A stretch of DNA of 64,000 nt, taken from positions 4,030,001-4,094,000 of the forward strand of contig OZ250179.1 of the NCBI GenBank assembly GCA_965238125.1. The letters run 5' to 3'. Within the stretch, counting starts at the first letter, position 1; the number at the start of each line of letters is the position of its first letter. Positions 17,630 to 25,954 of the stretch are shown here, piece after piece. The notes below the pieces were generated by a model, which did not search any database, had not been told where the DNA came from, and worked only from the letters and a program-made list of their open reading frames with translations. This stretch comes from UBA6623 sp965238125. GTDB lineage: Bacteria > Acidobacteriota > Terriglobia > Bryobacterales > UBA6623. Made by a program: the position numbers and the translations under genes.

Positions 17630-19087
17630 CTAGTGCTTGGCAGCCATCAAGACCCGCAGCCGGCGAGCGCGGTCAGGGCCGCGCAGGGCCTGCAGCGCTT
17701 TGGCCTCGATTTGCCGTATGCGTTCACGAGTGACGGCGAACTCCTGACCGATGTCTGCGAGCGTATACTCCCGGTCGTAGCCAATGCCGAACCGCATCCG
17801 GATGACTGTTTCCTCTTTCGGAGAGAGGGTCTTGAGCACGTCGGCTGTTTCTTCTTGAACCTTCGACTCGATTACCGCATCCACGGGCGAGCCAACCCAC
17901 CGGTCTTTGAGTAGGTCTCCCAGGGTGGATTCGCCATCGCGGCCCACCGGTGTTTCGAGCGAAAGAGGACCGCGCGAGATGGTTTTGAGTTGCTGCACCT
18001 TCGTGGCGGAGATCTCCATCTGACTGCCGATCTCTTGGTTCGTCGGCGTGCGACCCAGTTCTTTCTCAAGTCCCCGTAGAGCTCGCAGGAACTTGTTCAT
18101 GCGTTCGTTTATATGGACCGGGATGCGGATGGTGCGGGACTGATCGGCGATAGCGCGGGTGACAGCCTGACGAATCCACCAAGTAGCGTAGGTGGAGAAC
18201 TTGTAGCCCCGGCGGTACTCGAACTTGTCGGCCGCGCGCATCAGGCCGATATTGCCTTCCTGGATAAGGTCGAGGAGGTGCAGCCCGCGGTTGACGTATT
18301 TCTTCGCCACGGAGACGACCAAGCGGAGGTTGGCCTCTACGAGCGCTTTCTTGGCTCTTTCGGACTCGCACAAGCCCTCGTGGATGCGGCGGGTGGTGTG
18401 CCGCACGTCCTTGAGCGTCAGACCGTAGGAGGCTTCAGCCTTTCGAATCTCGCGTCGGATTTCGCGCTGGGCGGCGGCGCTGGAGTTCGTTTTGCGTGCG
18501 TTCTGAGTCTTGAGGCGGTCGAGTTCGGAGTAGAGAGGCGTGAGATTAGCTTGGGCCTTCTCAAGTTCCTCGCCGAACTTGTCCCAGTATGCTTGTGAGA
18601 AGGGCACTTCCTGGATGGTTCGGGACAGCTTCACCAGCCGCCGCTCGCGCTCCCATTTGAGGCGCCGGGCGACGTGCACGTTCCTCTTCGGCGTGCGGTC
18701 CAGCTTCTGCTGGGCCGAGACGACCTGCTTGTGAGCCCGGGTGACACGAGTGAACTTCTGCTTGGCGTCGGCGCGTTTCCTGCTCCGTTGTTCCTCGGTA
18801 TCTTCTCGGTGAGCAATAGCGACAACCGATTCCAACTCCAGGTCGCCCCGCTTGATGTACTCGTAGATTTCAAGGACTTCGGCGAGGATGAGGGGCGAGC
18901 GCGAGATGGCGCGCCGCATCCGATCCTTGCCCCGTTCCATCCGGCGGGCCAAATCGACCTCACGCTGCCTGGTCAGCAGCGGTACGGCGCCCATTTCCCG
19001 GAGGTAGAGCCGCACGGGATCGCCCGTGTAAAGTGCCTCGCTGGCGCCCTGGCTCTGGTCGCCATCCTGGTTCTGTCCATCCAGCAA
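17630..19087 (-). CDS. rpoD: RpoD-like sigma-70 factor without region 1.1
   Basis: About 485 aa from a TTG at 19,087, preceded by AGAAGG seven bases upstream. Region 1.2 is DPVRLYLREMGAVPLLTRQR. A roughly 170-residue charged non-conserved region follows, then regions 2.1-2.4 (EANLRLVVSVAKKYVNRGLH, YKFSTYATWWIRQAVTRAIA), region 3, and region 4 (ETVIRMRFGIGYD, TRERIRQIEAKALQ). The autoinhibitory acidic region 1.1 typical of the primary factor is absent. It could be the main RpoD of this lineage or a mobile paralog; its place in an IS-bounded island favours a paralog. Upstream codons to 19,300 lie in promoter-like repeat DNA, so I exclude them. Confidence 0.85.
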   Translation of the reverse strand: MLDGQNQDGDQSQGASEALYTGDPVRLYLREMGAVPLLTRQREVDLARRMERGKDRMRRAISRSPLILAEVLEIYEYIKRGDLELESVVAIAHREDTEEQRSRKRADAKQKFTRVTRAHKQVVSAQQKLDRTPKRNVHVARRLKWERERRLVKLSRTIQEVPFSQAYWDKFGEELEKAQANLTPLYSELDRLKTQNARKTNSSAAAQREIRREIRKAEASYGLTLKDVRHTTRRIHEGLCESERAKKALVEANLRLVVSVAKKYVNRGLHLLDLIQEGNIGLMRAADKFEYRRGYKFSTYATWWIRQAVTRAIADQSRTIRIPVHINERMNKFLRALRGLEKELGRTPTNQEIGSQMEISATKVQQLKTISRGPLSLETPVGRDGESTLGDLLKDRWVGSPVDAVIESKVQEETADVLKTLSPKEETVIRMRFGIGYDREYTLADIGQEFAVTRERIRQIEAKALQALRGPDRARRLRVLMAAKH

Positions 19088-19142
19088 GTCGGAACCTTCT
19101 TCCAGATCGACTTTGATCTGGTCTTTCGACTCTGATCTGCAC

Positions 19143-19203
19143 CAGGATTTCCGTTCTAGCCCTGGCCCGGCCACAGTATACAGCACGTGCTGAACTGTGC
19201 GAA
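19143..19203 (-). promoter_or_regulatory. Putative sigma-70 promoter of the sigma-factor gene, in dispersed repeat
   Basis: On the minus strand TTCGCA, 17 bases, TATACT (19180-19175), then GTGGCCGGGCCAGGG. The TATACT-GTGGCCG(G/C).CCAGGG block is shared with 15983-16025 and 25845-25885, the other two copies of this repeat. Confidence 0.5.
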
Positions 19204-19302
19204 GAGTTCCGCGACCGCGAACAGCACTAAGTCCTCCGGAACGAACTACATAGCGCTTGTCCCGCAGATTACTGTCGCGAAATCCGGTTCGCACCATCAA
19301 TC
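19201..19302. repeat. 100-bp dispersed repeat (copy 2)
   Basis: Matches 9601-9703 (GAAGAGTTCCGCGACCGCGA to CGCGAAATCCGGTTCGCA). It lies directly upstream of the sigma-factor promoter. Confidence 0.65.
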
Positions 19303-19459
19303 AGGGGTGATTTTGTCCGATTTCGCCGTGGAGAGCTGATCTCTAGATCCTGCCTGACGGCGAGGTGTTGATCCTGGCGGCCTGGTCCACTGTCAGCCGA
19401 TATCCGATGACTGTGGTCGACCTCTGCGGTCTGGGTCGGCACTTGTCAGCTTCTCGCCC

Positions 19460-20200
19460 TCAGTGAACCGTGGTCTTCGGCTTGTTGACGACCTGCTTCT
19501 GGTGCTCAGCGAGGCGCTCTAGCGCACGCTCCATCCGGGCCGCGTCCCGTTGTCTCTTGCCCAGCACTTCTTCTCGTTGGGCGAACGTCCCGGCCGGATT
19601 CGGCTCCAGGTACTGCGCCCACGCTCGATTTACCGCTTCGAGATAGGGCTTGAAGCTCACCCTGCGATAAGAGCGCTGTCGGGTCTTCCAGGAATGACGT
19701 TTCGTCGGGCGTTCCGAGAGAAGGTGCTCTTTGTACCAGAGATCGAATCCGCTATCGTTTCTTCTGCGTTCGATCAAAAAAACGGCGGTATCCTGCGCGA
19801 GCCCCGCCGCGTGCTCGCACTGAACGCGGACCTCCCAGAAAAGGTCCGGCGTCGACACGTAAACCTCGGTTGAGAAGTAGACGTCAAGGTGGTGGGGAGT
19901 CAAGGGCCGCTTCCGACGCAGCTTGCGCTTGTGTTCTCTGGTCCATGGTTCGCCGTCAGCTTCATACGAGCCGTCGCGCCGCACTTCCACGGATTCCGGC
20001 AGGGCGTCGTAGATCGATTCAACTACAGCATCCAGGGCGTCCTCGATCGCTTCTTCCGGTGGCAATGCGTTGCCATCGGCATCGAAGCACGTCGGGTTTC
20101 GCGCGTAGTTCTGACGGACGTTGGCAACCAGACGTTTGGCGTCGCGAACCGCAACATCAAGCGAGATGTGGTATTCAAGGGACCTTCGTTTTGGCATCAC
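19460..20200 (-). CDS. Hypothetical protein, 246 aa
   Basis: Highly charged and without signal peptide or membrane helix. It begins PKRRSLEYHISLDVAVRDAK and ends with a basic, possibly coiled-coil tail (RDAARMERALERLAEHQKQV). It has no motif I recognise. It lies downstream of the SWIM/primase-helicase operon on the same strand, separated by an integrase fragment that overlaps its start. It may belong to the same mobile cargo. Confidence 0.55.
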   Translation of the reverse strand: MMPKRRSLEYHISLDVAVRDAKRLVANVRQNYARNPTCFDADGNALPPEEAIEDALDAVVESIYDALPESVEVRRDGSYEADGEPWTREHKRKLRRKRPLTPHHLDVYFSTEVYVSTPDLFWEVRVQCEHAAGLAQDTAVFLIERRRNDSGFDLWYKEHLLSERPTKRHSWKTRQRSYRRVSFKPYLEAVNRAWAQYLEPNPAGTFAQREEVLGKRQRDAARMERALERLAEHQKQVVNKPKTTVH

Positions 20201-20360
20201 TGAACCACCTCATTGCGCAGGCCTGGCCGCTCTCGAACACCTGCATGGCGCGCCGGGTGCGTTCACGGCTACGGCTACCGTATCGCTGAACGGCCTTCAG
20301 TTCCGCATGCCCGAGAACCTCCATCAGCGAGTCAACCCCGTATGTGGTGGCCCTCAAGGA
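20175..20360 (-). pseudogene. Tyrosine recombinase C-terminal fragment
   Basis: About 60 residues: YGVDSLMEVLGHAELKAVQR-Y, then SRERTRRAMQVFESG. The LGH box and the following Tyr are the last two catalytic elements of phage-type integrases. The Arg and HxxR boxes are missing. It directly follows the stop of the primase-helicase gene, suggesting an integrase once bordered this cargo. Confidence 0.6.
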
Positions 20361-20363
20361 AAA

Positions 20364-22829
20364 TCAAACGGTTGCGAGGCCGGCTAGGCGAGGTTGTTCG
20401 TGAGCTTCCTGAACCGTATAGCCGATGGCACTGTAGCCTTTCAACCGGCGTTCGTACATCCGGGCCAACATCAGAACGTGGGCGTCCACGTAGTCGTAGA
20501 CCTGGACAACCCGCTTGTCGTCATGAAGCCTGTGCAGCCGTCCGACGTACTGCTGGAGTGTTCCCTTCCATGAGATCGGCATCACCAGAAACAGAGTGTC
20601 GAGGCGTGAATCGTCAAAACCTTCGCCTATGTAACTGCCGGTCGCGAGAATCACTCTTTGCTCTCCTTCCGGCACCGACGCCAGCGCTTCGGCAGTGTCC
20701 CGTCGCTGCTTTCTGCCCATGCCGCCCTTCAGGACAAATACGTTCTTCACCGGGCCAGGGAGCTTCGCCGCAAAATACTTCAGGTGTTCGGTTCGACCCG
20801 TAAGTAGCAGTGGTGATCGCCCAGCTTCCACAGCCCGAACGAGATCCTCCACGATCATCTCGTTGCGCACGCGGTCCTGCACAAGTGCTGCGTAAACATC
20901 GTGGATCGTCACATCGGACAAACTCGGCTCCAGCCGGAAGTCTGTCTGCCGCGGGATCACCGTATGTTCGAAGGGCGCCGCTTCAGTCATGGCACGAGCG
21001 CTGAGGCTGAACCGGATCGGGCCGCATTGCATCGAGACGATAGGGTGGTGGCCATCCTTCCGTGTCGGCGTCGCCGTCAAACCGACGACATGCCTGGCTT
21101 TCACCTGTCTCATTACCTGCTCGAAGGTGAAGGCTGAAATATGGTGGCACTCGTCGACAATAACCTGTCCGTACTCGGCGACCAAGTCCCCAACCTCTCC
21201 TTTGCGGTGGAGACTCTGGATGACGGCGATGTCTAGGCGACCGTGCCGATCCCTCTTCCCGCCCCCGATCTGACCAATCGACTTCGGCGGTAAATCCAGA
21301 AACATCGCCAACCGCTCGCGCCACTGGTCCAACAACTGTTGGCGATGTACCAGAATCAGAGTGTTTACCTTTCGCTCGGCGATTAGCCACGCCGCAACAG
21401 CCGTTTTGCCGAAGGCTGTCGGAGCGCAGAGGATTCCTTCCTCGCAGCAGCTGATCTTTGATACAGCCTCCTGCTGGAGCGGTCGCAACTGGCCGTGGAA
21501 CTCCACGTCAATAGGAGTACCTGCGAATCGCTCGTCCCTAACCTCGGTCTTGATTCGGTGGGCCTCGAGCAAGGCCACTGTTTCCGGCAGACACCCACGG
21601 GGTAATGCGATATGGTTGGCGAGGTCTTCCCCGCACGCGATCACCCGTGGCTTGCCGAAGGTGGAGAGCCGCATCGCTTGGGCTTTGTAGAACTCGGGGT
21701 TCTGGAAGGCCGCCAGCCGAAGCAAACGATTCAGCATGCCAGAGGGCAGACCCTTCTTCTCGATGTAGAGAAGGTTGGCGCGGACAACCTGAACTTGCCC
21801 AGGAAGGGGTCCCGCAATAGGGAGCTCCCGCCGCTTTCGGGACGGGGGCAAGCTCCATGGTTCCTGTTCACTTTCGTCATCGGCAACGCTGATCCTGACC
21901 CCAACTAGGTCACCCTTCCGCTGAGCCTCCAAAACCAGCTCTTGGGCGGCATCTGTCGACATCCTTCCTAGCGTTGAGAGAAAGCCCCATTGGTCGGAGT
22001 ACGGTCGAAATTCAGAGTCAACGAACACGCTGTTTCCCACCTCACGTGGGACCTTTTGTAGGGGCAACGCGATGAGGTTTCCCAGACCCCCCTTCGGAAT
22101 CGTGTCCTGATTCGGAAACAACCTGTCGTAGGAATCGAGTCCCACCTGATGGCGGCGCTCCATGGTGCGTGTGAGAATCGCACAACCGAGCTTCCTCACC
22201 GTGGCTGCTGAAATTGCATGATCGAAGAAGACCCAAACGTGTCCACCGTTGCCCGACCTCGAGCGCTCCAGTGCGGCAGGCACGCTCAGTTCCTGGCAAG
22301 TCGCGAGGAACGCAGCAGCATCCTGCTGCCAGCTCTTCTTGTCGAAATCGACAGCCAGGAACCAGCAGGTTTCGTCGAGCAGCAATGGGTAGATGCCGAT
22401 AGTGTGTTCGCCCATCAGGTGGCCCCGCACAACCTCATCCGTCAGAGGCCGGTTCTTCCGCGTCTGGCGGTCTACCTTCTTCCGGTCCTCCTCCTTGGCG
22501 CCGAGATACGCTTTCCAGTCTCGATCTGCCTTCGGCGCATATCCAGAACGTCCGTCCGGGCTTTCCCACCGCACAGCATAAACATCTTCCCGGCCTCGGA
22601 ACAGACTTCGAAACAAAGCGATTCTCCGCTCCGCTTTGCCTGAGACAGTTGTTCGATCGCCCTGCGGTTCGCCTGTCGGCACCGGAGCCTTTTCTTCCAG
22701 TAAAGTTGTGGAGATCGGAATGCCGTGTTCGGTCAAAAGGCGTCGCAGTCGGGCGTTCTCCTCTCGCAAGCGCCTTGATTCCGCTAGGGCCGACTTTAGC
22801 CGCGCAAGCTGCGGATCTCTTTCATTCAC
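20364..22829 (-). CDS. TOTE-type primase-helicase (AEP primase + SF2 helicase)
   Basis: 821 aa. Residues 5-35 are a predicted coiled coil. About 65-270 is an archaeo-eukaryotic primase fold with the catalytic DxD (LAVDFD, D161/D163), SGNGGHVWVFF with H197, and the IALPLQ strand, as in primases of TOTE conflict systems. Then comes a superfamily-2 helicase: motif I APTAFGKT (K475), Ia LVHRQQLLDQW, II VDECHH (559-563), III GLTATPTR, V ATGSYIGEGFDDSR, VI QQYVGRLHR. All catalytic residues are present, so it is probably active. The family is linked by comparative genomics to defence or mobile-element conflict. It is co-directional with the SWIM gene 100 bp upstream. Confidence 0.85.
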   Translation of the reverse strand: MNERDPQLARLKSALAESRRLREENARLRRLLTEHGIPISTTLLEEKAPVPTGEPQGDRTTVSGKAERRIALFRSLFRGREDVYAVRWESPDGRSGYAPKADRDWKAYLGAKEEDRKKVDRQTRKNRPLTDEVVRGHLMGEHTIGIYPLLLDETCWFLAVDFDKKSWQQDAAAFLATCQELSVPAALERSRSGNGGHVWVFFDHAISAATVRKLGCAILTRTMERRHQVGLDSYDRLFPNQDTIPKGGLGNLIALPLQKVPREVGNSVFVDSEFRPYSDQWGFLSTLGRMSTDAAQELVLEAQRKGDLVGVRISVADDESEQEPWSLPPSRKRRELPIAGPLPGQVQVVRANLLYIEKKGLPSGMLNRLLRLAAFQNPEFYKAQAMRLSTFGKPRVIACGEDLANHIALPRGCLPETVALLEAHRIKTEVRDERFAGTPIDVEFHGQLRPLQQEAVSKISCCEEGILCAPTAFGKTAVAAWLIAERKVNTLILVHRQQLLDQWRERLAMFLDLPPKSIGQIGGGKRDRHGRLDIAVIQSLHRKGEVGDLVAEYGQVIVDECHHISAFTFEQVMRQVKARHVVGLTATPTRKDGHHPIVSMQCGPIRFSLSARAMTEAAPFEHTVIPRQTDFRLEPSLSDVTIHDVYAALVQDRVRNEMIVEDLVRAVEAGRSPLLLTGRTEHLKYFAAKLPGPVKNVFVLKGGMGRKQRRDTAEALASVPEGEQRVILATGSYIGEGFDDSRLDTLFLVMPISWKGTLQQYVGRLHRLHDDKRVVQVYDYVDAHVLMLARMYERRLKGYSAIGYTVQEAHEQPRLAGLATV

Positions 22830-22929
22830 GTTCAGAACTCACTTCTGAATCGCCGGCCGTCAAGCGATTCAAGAAAAAGGACCCACCATCAGCAAAGGCT
22901 ACATTAGTGTCTGCCATAATCCGCACTTG

Positions 22930-24753
22930 TCAGCCAGCGTTCGAAACTGCACTTCCCGATTCCGCGCAGGTGCGAGTGCTATTGCAGATAGAGCGACTTG
23001 CGCCGCTGTTCCAGTCGTTTGACGCGAAGTTGCGCTTGATCTTGTATTTCAGGCGTAGCGATTCCAACTGGCCCACGAACTCTTCGCTTCGGCCCATCCG
23101 CTTCATCAGCGCAGCCGCCTTTATCAGCAACTCGACTGCATCGTCGTAAACCGATTTCCGGGCCGTTGTCACGGACACCTCAGCCTGCTTGAGGTAAATG
23201 GGAACCGCGTCCCCCGGATAGTCGCGTTCCCGGGCCGCTGCCAGCCGGAGCCAGAGCGTGTCCGAGCAGCCCCCACGCTGAGCTTCACGCCACGCCGCCT
23301 CGACATCGCGCTCGTACAGAAAAACCTCGACCAGTTGCGAATGGTCGTCATCTGCCCGCATCCAGCGTGGCCGAGCTTTCTTGCGGTTCTCCTGTCGGGC
23401 GGATTCGACGCGATGCCGGATTTCCAGCAGCGCACGTTCCCTCCACTCCTTCCAGCTCCCCGCTTTCTTCGCATGCCGTTTGAGCGTGCAGTAGCTCTCC
23501 AAACCCGGCCGCTCCACGTACGCGGCCCACATCAGGTTCATCGCCTCGTCATGGCGCCGGCGGCGGTGATACTCTTCGGCTGCGAACTCCCGGAGCCTTT
23601 CGTCAGTTCTTTCGGGAAAGGCCTCTAGGCCCTGCTCCGCCCATTCCAGCGCCTTGGCGTGCTGGGCGGTCTCGCGGTAGACCTCGGCGATTCTCAGGTA
23701 GCTGTAGGCGTGGGAGAGGTCCCGGGTCATGACCGCAACGAGAGCTTCCGTGTCGCCCGAAAGGCGGCCTAGAGTTTCCATGATGTGAGTGATCCGGAAA
23801 TGCTCGCCCCACTCGGACGCCCGGTCCTTCGTGTTCCGCGCGGGAACCTTTTCCCACTCTGCCTCGGCAAGCTTCCGGTATGCCTCCATGCCCTTCGGTC
23901 CCAGCACGTCGGCGTAGCGAGAGACCGCGTCGAAGAACACATCGAAGTCAGCGTGCAGCTCCCAATGAAACAGTCTGTCGGCCAGTGCAATAGGCTCGGG
24001 CCTCGCCTCCTTGCAAGCCTTGTAGTGGATGTCCTGCAACCGGTCCCGCAAATCGCTCGTGTGGCCGTCCGAGTCGTCGACAGATCCCATCGCCGTCATT
24101 AGCGATCGCAGGGCCAATTCACACAGCTCGATCACGGCGGCCGGCTGCCCGTCCTGCAGCAACTGCTCAATCGAATCGATGACGTCCTCCACGCCGCGCG
24201 CGTAGGACGCCATCTCGCGGTAGTGGATAAACCCACGGACCTGGACCGCCTTGTCAAATGCCTTTTGAACGGCCACCACGCCAGCCTTGGCTCCAGAGCG
24301 CCGGGCCGCGTGGAGAATCAACCGTTCCCGGAGGCGGGCGTCGGTCCCCGCCCATTCGAGCAACGTCGATACGATTTGTTCTTTGCTCTCAGCCAGGAGA
24401 GCTTTCCCGGCGTCGGCTACGGTGACTCGCTTATCCTTGCCTCGCCGCCTGGCTTTCGCCGGTTTGGCCGAGCGATTTAGCCAGGCCAGAGCGGTGGCCA
24501 CGCAGTGCTTGCAGAAGGCACCCTCGTCCGCGTGAGGGCAATCACAGGAGTAGTCAAGCATTCCCTCGTCCGAGGAAAGCTCCACCGTGTAATCGTGGTT
24601 TCCCCGTACCACGGCCCGAACTAGGTCGGTCTGCTCTTCTAGGGACTCGACGTGCCCGTGGAGGTAGTAGTCCACACCCCGCTGATACGAACGATCTCCC
24701 GCAAGGTGGCGAATAACCGCCTCGTTCATCGCACGTGAGAGATCGCTTGCCAC
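22930..24753 (-). CDS. SWIM zinc-finger protein with helical repeats
   Basis: 607 aa. The SWIM finger is C70-x-C72-x8-C81-x-H83 (SCDCPHADEGAFCKHC). It follows an N-terminal module (DRSYQRGVDYYLHGHVESLE) usual for SWIM proteins. Residues about 100-580 are all-helical, TPR-like (YSYLRIAEVYRETAQHAKAL). The final 35 residues after YKIKRNF look unrelated to the usual ending and may result from a late frameshift. SWIM domains bind DNA or protein and often accompany SF2 helicases. The 100-bp gap and shared strand make it the first gene of an operon with the TOTE-type primase-helicase. Confidence 0.85.
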   Translation of the reverse strand: MASDLSRAMNEAVIRHLAGDRSYQRGVDYYLHGHVESLEEQTDLVRAVVRGNHDYTVELSSDEGMLDYSCDCPHADEGAFCKHCVATALAWLNRSAKPAKARRRGKDKRVTVADAGKALLAESKEQIVSTLLEWAGTDARLRERLILHAARRSGAKAGVVAVQKAFDKAVQVRGFIHYREMASYARGVEDVIDSIEQLLQDGQPAAVIELCELALRSLMTAMGSVDDSDGHTSDLRDRLQDIHYKACKEARPEPIALADRLFHWELHADFDVFFDAVSRYADVLGPKGMEAYRKLAEAEWEKVPARNTKDRASEWGEHFRITHIMETLGRLSGDTEALVAVMTRDLSHAYSYLRIAEVYRETAQHAKALEWAEQGLEAFPERTDERLREFAAEEYHRRRRHDEAMNLMWAAYVERPGLESYCTLKRHAKKAGSWKEWRERALLEIRHRVESARQENRKKARPRWMRADDDHSQLVEVFLYERDVEAAWREAQRGGCSDTLWLRLAAARERDYPGDAVPIYLKQAEVSVTTARKSVYDDAVELLIKAAALMKRMGRSEEFVGQLESLRLKYKIKRNFASNDWNSGASRSICNSTRTCAESGSAVSNAG

Positions 24754-25132
24754 AGGGAGATTATCGTTGACGTCCCTAGGCGAAGCACAATTCGCGGGTC
24801 ACCACACGATGCACTCCACGGTCGACGGTGGCGTGTACGCTGACCCCGACATCAAGCCAGTCCAGGTTCGCCATAGCCACGGCTCACATAGTACTCTCGC
24901 CTGTCTGACCCAGGATGACACGTGCTTCCTACAGGGACGCAAAGATTGTGCCACATAGATCCACCGTAGCAGCGCAGGGTTGACTCAACCGGTCCACATG
25001 GACGTGTAGTTGGCATCTCGGAGATTGGGCCTCGCTCGCATTGTTCCTGAATGACGGCCCACTCGGAAGCAATCCCTTTAGAACAAACAGCCCGGCGCGG
25101 TCGAAAGCTCTTGCACTCCACTCTGCCAGAAC
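24754..25132. other. Intergenic region upstream of the SWIM operon
   Basis: 379 bases with no supported gene. Expected to hold the operon promoter reading leftward. I see no unambiguous -35/-10 pair or array of repeats. Confidence 0.4.
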
Positions 25133-25582
25133 TCACCGTCGTCTGGTCTGCGGCCCAACCAAGAGCGTCTCTATACGCTCCAGGTGCGGTCCTGTTGGCT
25201 GTCTCTCACCCCTCTCCCACCGGCCCAGGGTGCTCGGATCGACCCCGAGTTGTCTCGCCATCTCTTTCTGCGACCGGCCTCGAATCTCTCGATACCGAAC
25301 CAACCGTTCTCCCAGGGTCTTAGCTGGCGGGGATGGATCATCGCCGAGGAATCTCTCGATAGCCGGCAGGGATCGAAGCCCTGGTTCGCTCTGGTGGTTC
25401 TCCCAATTGCAGATCGTCGAGGCAGTCACACCCAGCTGCCGGCCAGCTTGCTTCGTCGTCTGGCAATTGAGCAACCTGCGTTGCCTCACGCGATCTCCCA
25501 AGGTTGAACGCTCACTGCGCCAGCCGGGAAATCTACAAGTCATTGGTTTTAAGGCAGTTAGTTTGACGTGACAAAAAGGCAA
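25133..25582 (-). CDS. Double helix-turn-helix (XRE-type) regulator, paralog 2
   Basis: 149 aa from TTG 25,582, chosen by analogy to the paralog at 7,492-7,932. Both start LPFCHV and share the preceding DNA (CATCCCCGCGTTGCCTTTTTG). HTH 1 is TTKQAGRQLGVTASTICNWE; HTH 2 is SQKEMARQLGVDPSTLGRWE, followed by RQPTGPHLERIETLLVG, nearly the same as paralog 1. It is divergent from the dehydrogenase and downstream of the SWIM operon promoter region, so it could regulate either; unproven. Confidence 0.72.
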   Translation of the reverse strand: MPFCHVKLTALKPMTCRFPGWRSERSTLGDRVRQRRLLNCQTTKQAGRQLGVTASTICNWENHQSEPGLRSLPAIERFLGDDPSPPAKTLGERLVRYREIRGRSQKEMARQLGVDPSTLGRWERGERQPTGPHLERIETLLVGPQTRRR

Positions 25583-25774
25583 CGCGGGGATGGCTGTTCG
25601 GCGACATGCTGCACAGGATCTGGGCGCTGCCGCTGCCGAGCGGGTAGCGTTGACCGGGCGAGGACCAACAGTTTTGGCTCCAAAAAAGTTTCGCAGGGAG
25701 CAGTGTCGGCCGGAGCGCCGTTCAGCCCGCTCAATCAACGTCTGTGAGCGGATGGACGAGCCCTGGCGCCTACC

Positions 25775-25885
25775 GGCGGAGGTGATGTGCAGGGTTCAGC
25801 ACGAAAAGACGTGGTCTTCGGGGCAGCGCGGGTGTATACGCGGGTGTATACTGCGACCGTGCCAGGGCCAAAATGGAAATCCTGG
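25775..25885 (+). repeat. Promoter-bearing dispersed repeat, copy 2
   Basis: Same sequence as the minus strand of 15983-16085 (GTGCAGGGTTCAGCACGAAA, then CAGGGCCAAAATGGAAATCC). This copy has a 12-bp tandem duplication, GCGGGTGTATAC twice in a row at about 25834-25857, which duplicates the candidate -10 region TATACT. Confidence 0.6.
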
Positions 25886-25954
25886 CTATAACGACAGCCA
25901 AGCGATAGTGTATGCTGTTGTCGGAATCAACCCCCATCGAAACGGAGAAATCGA

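Noticed and set aside
24767..24958. 63-codon plus-strand frame upstream of the SWIM gene
   Set aside because: No ribosome site, no family signal, and it covers the likely promoter.
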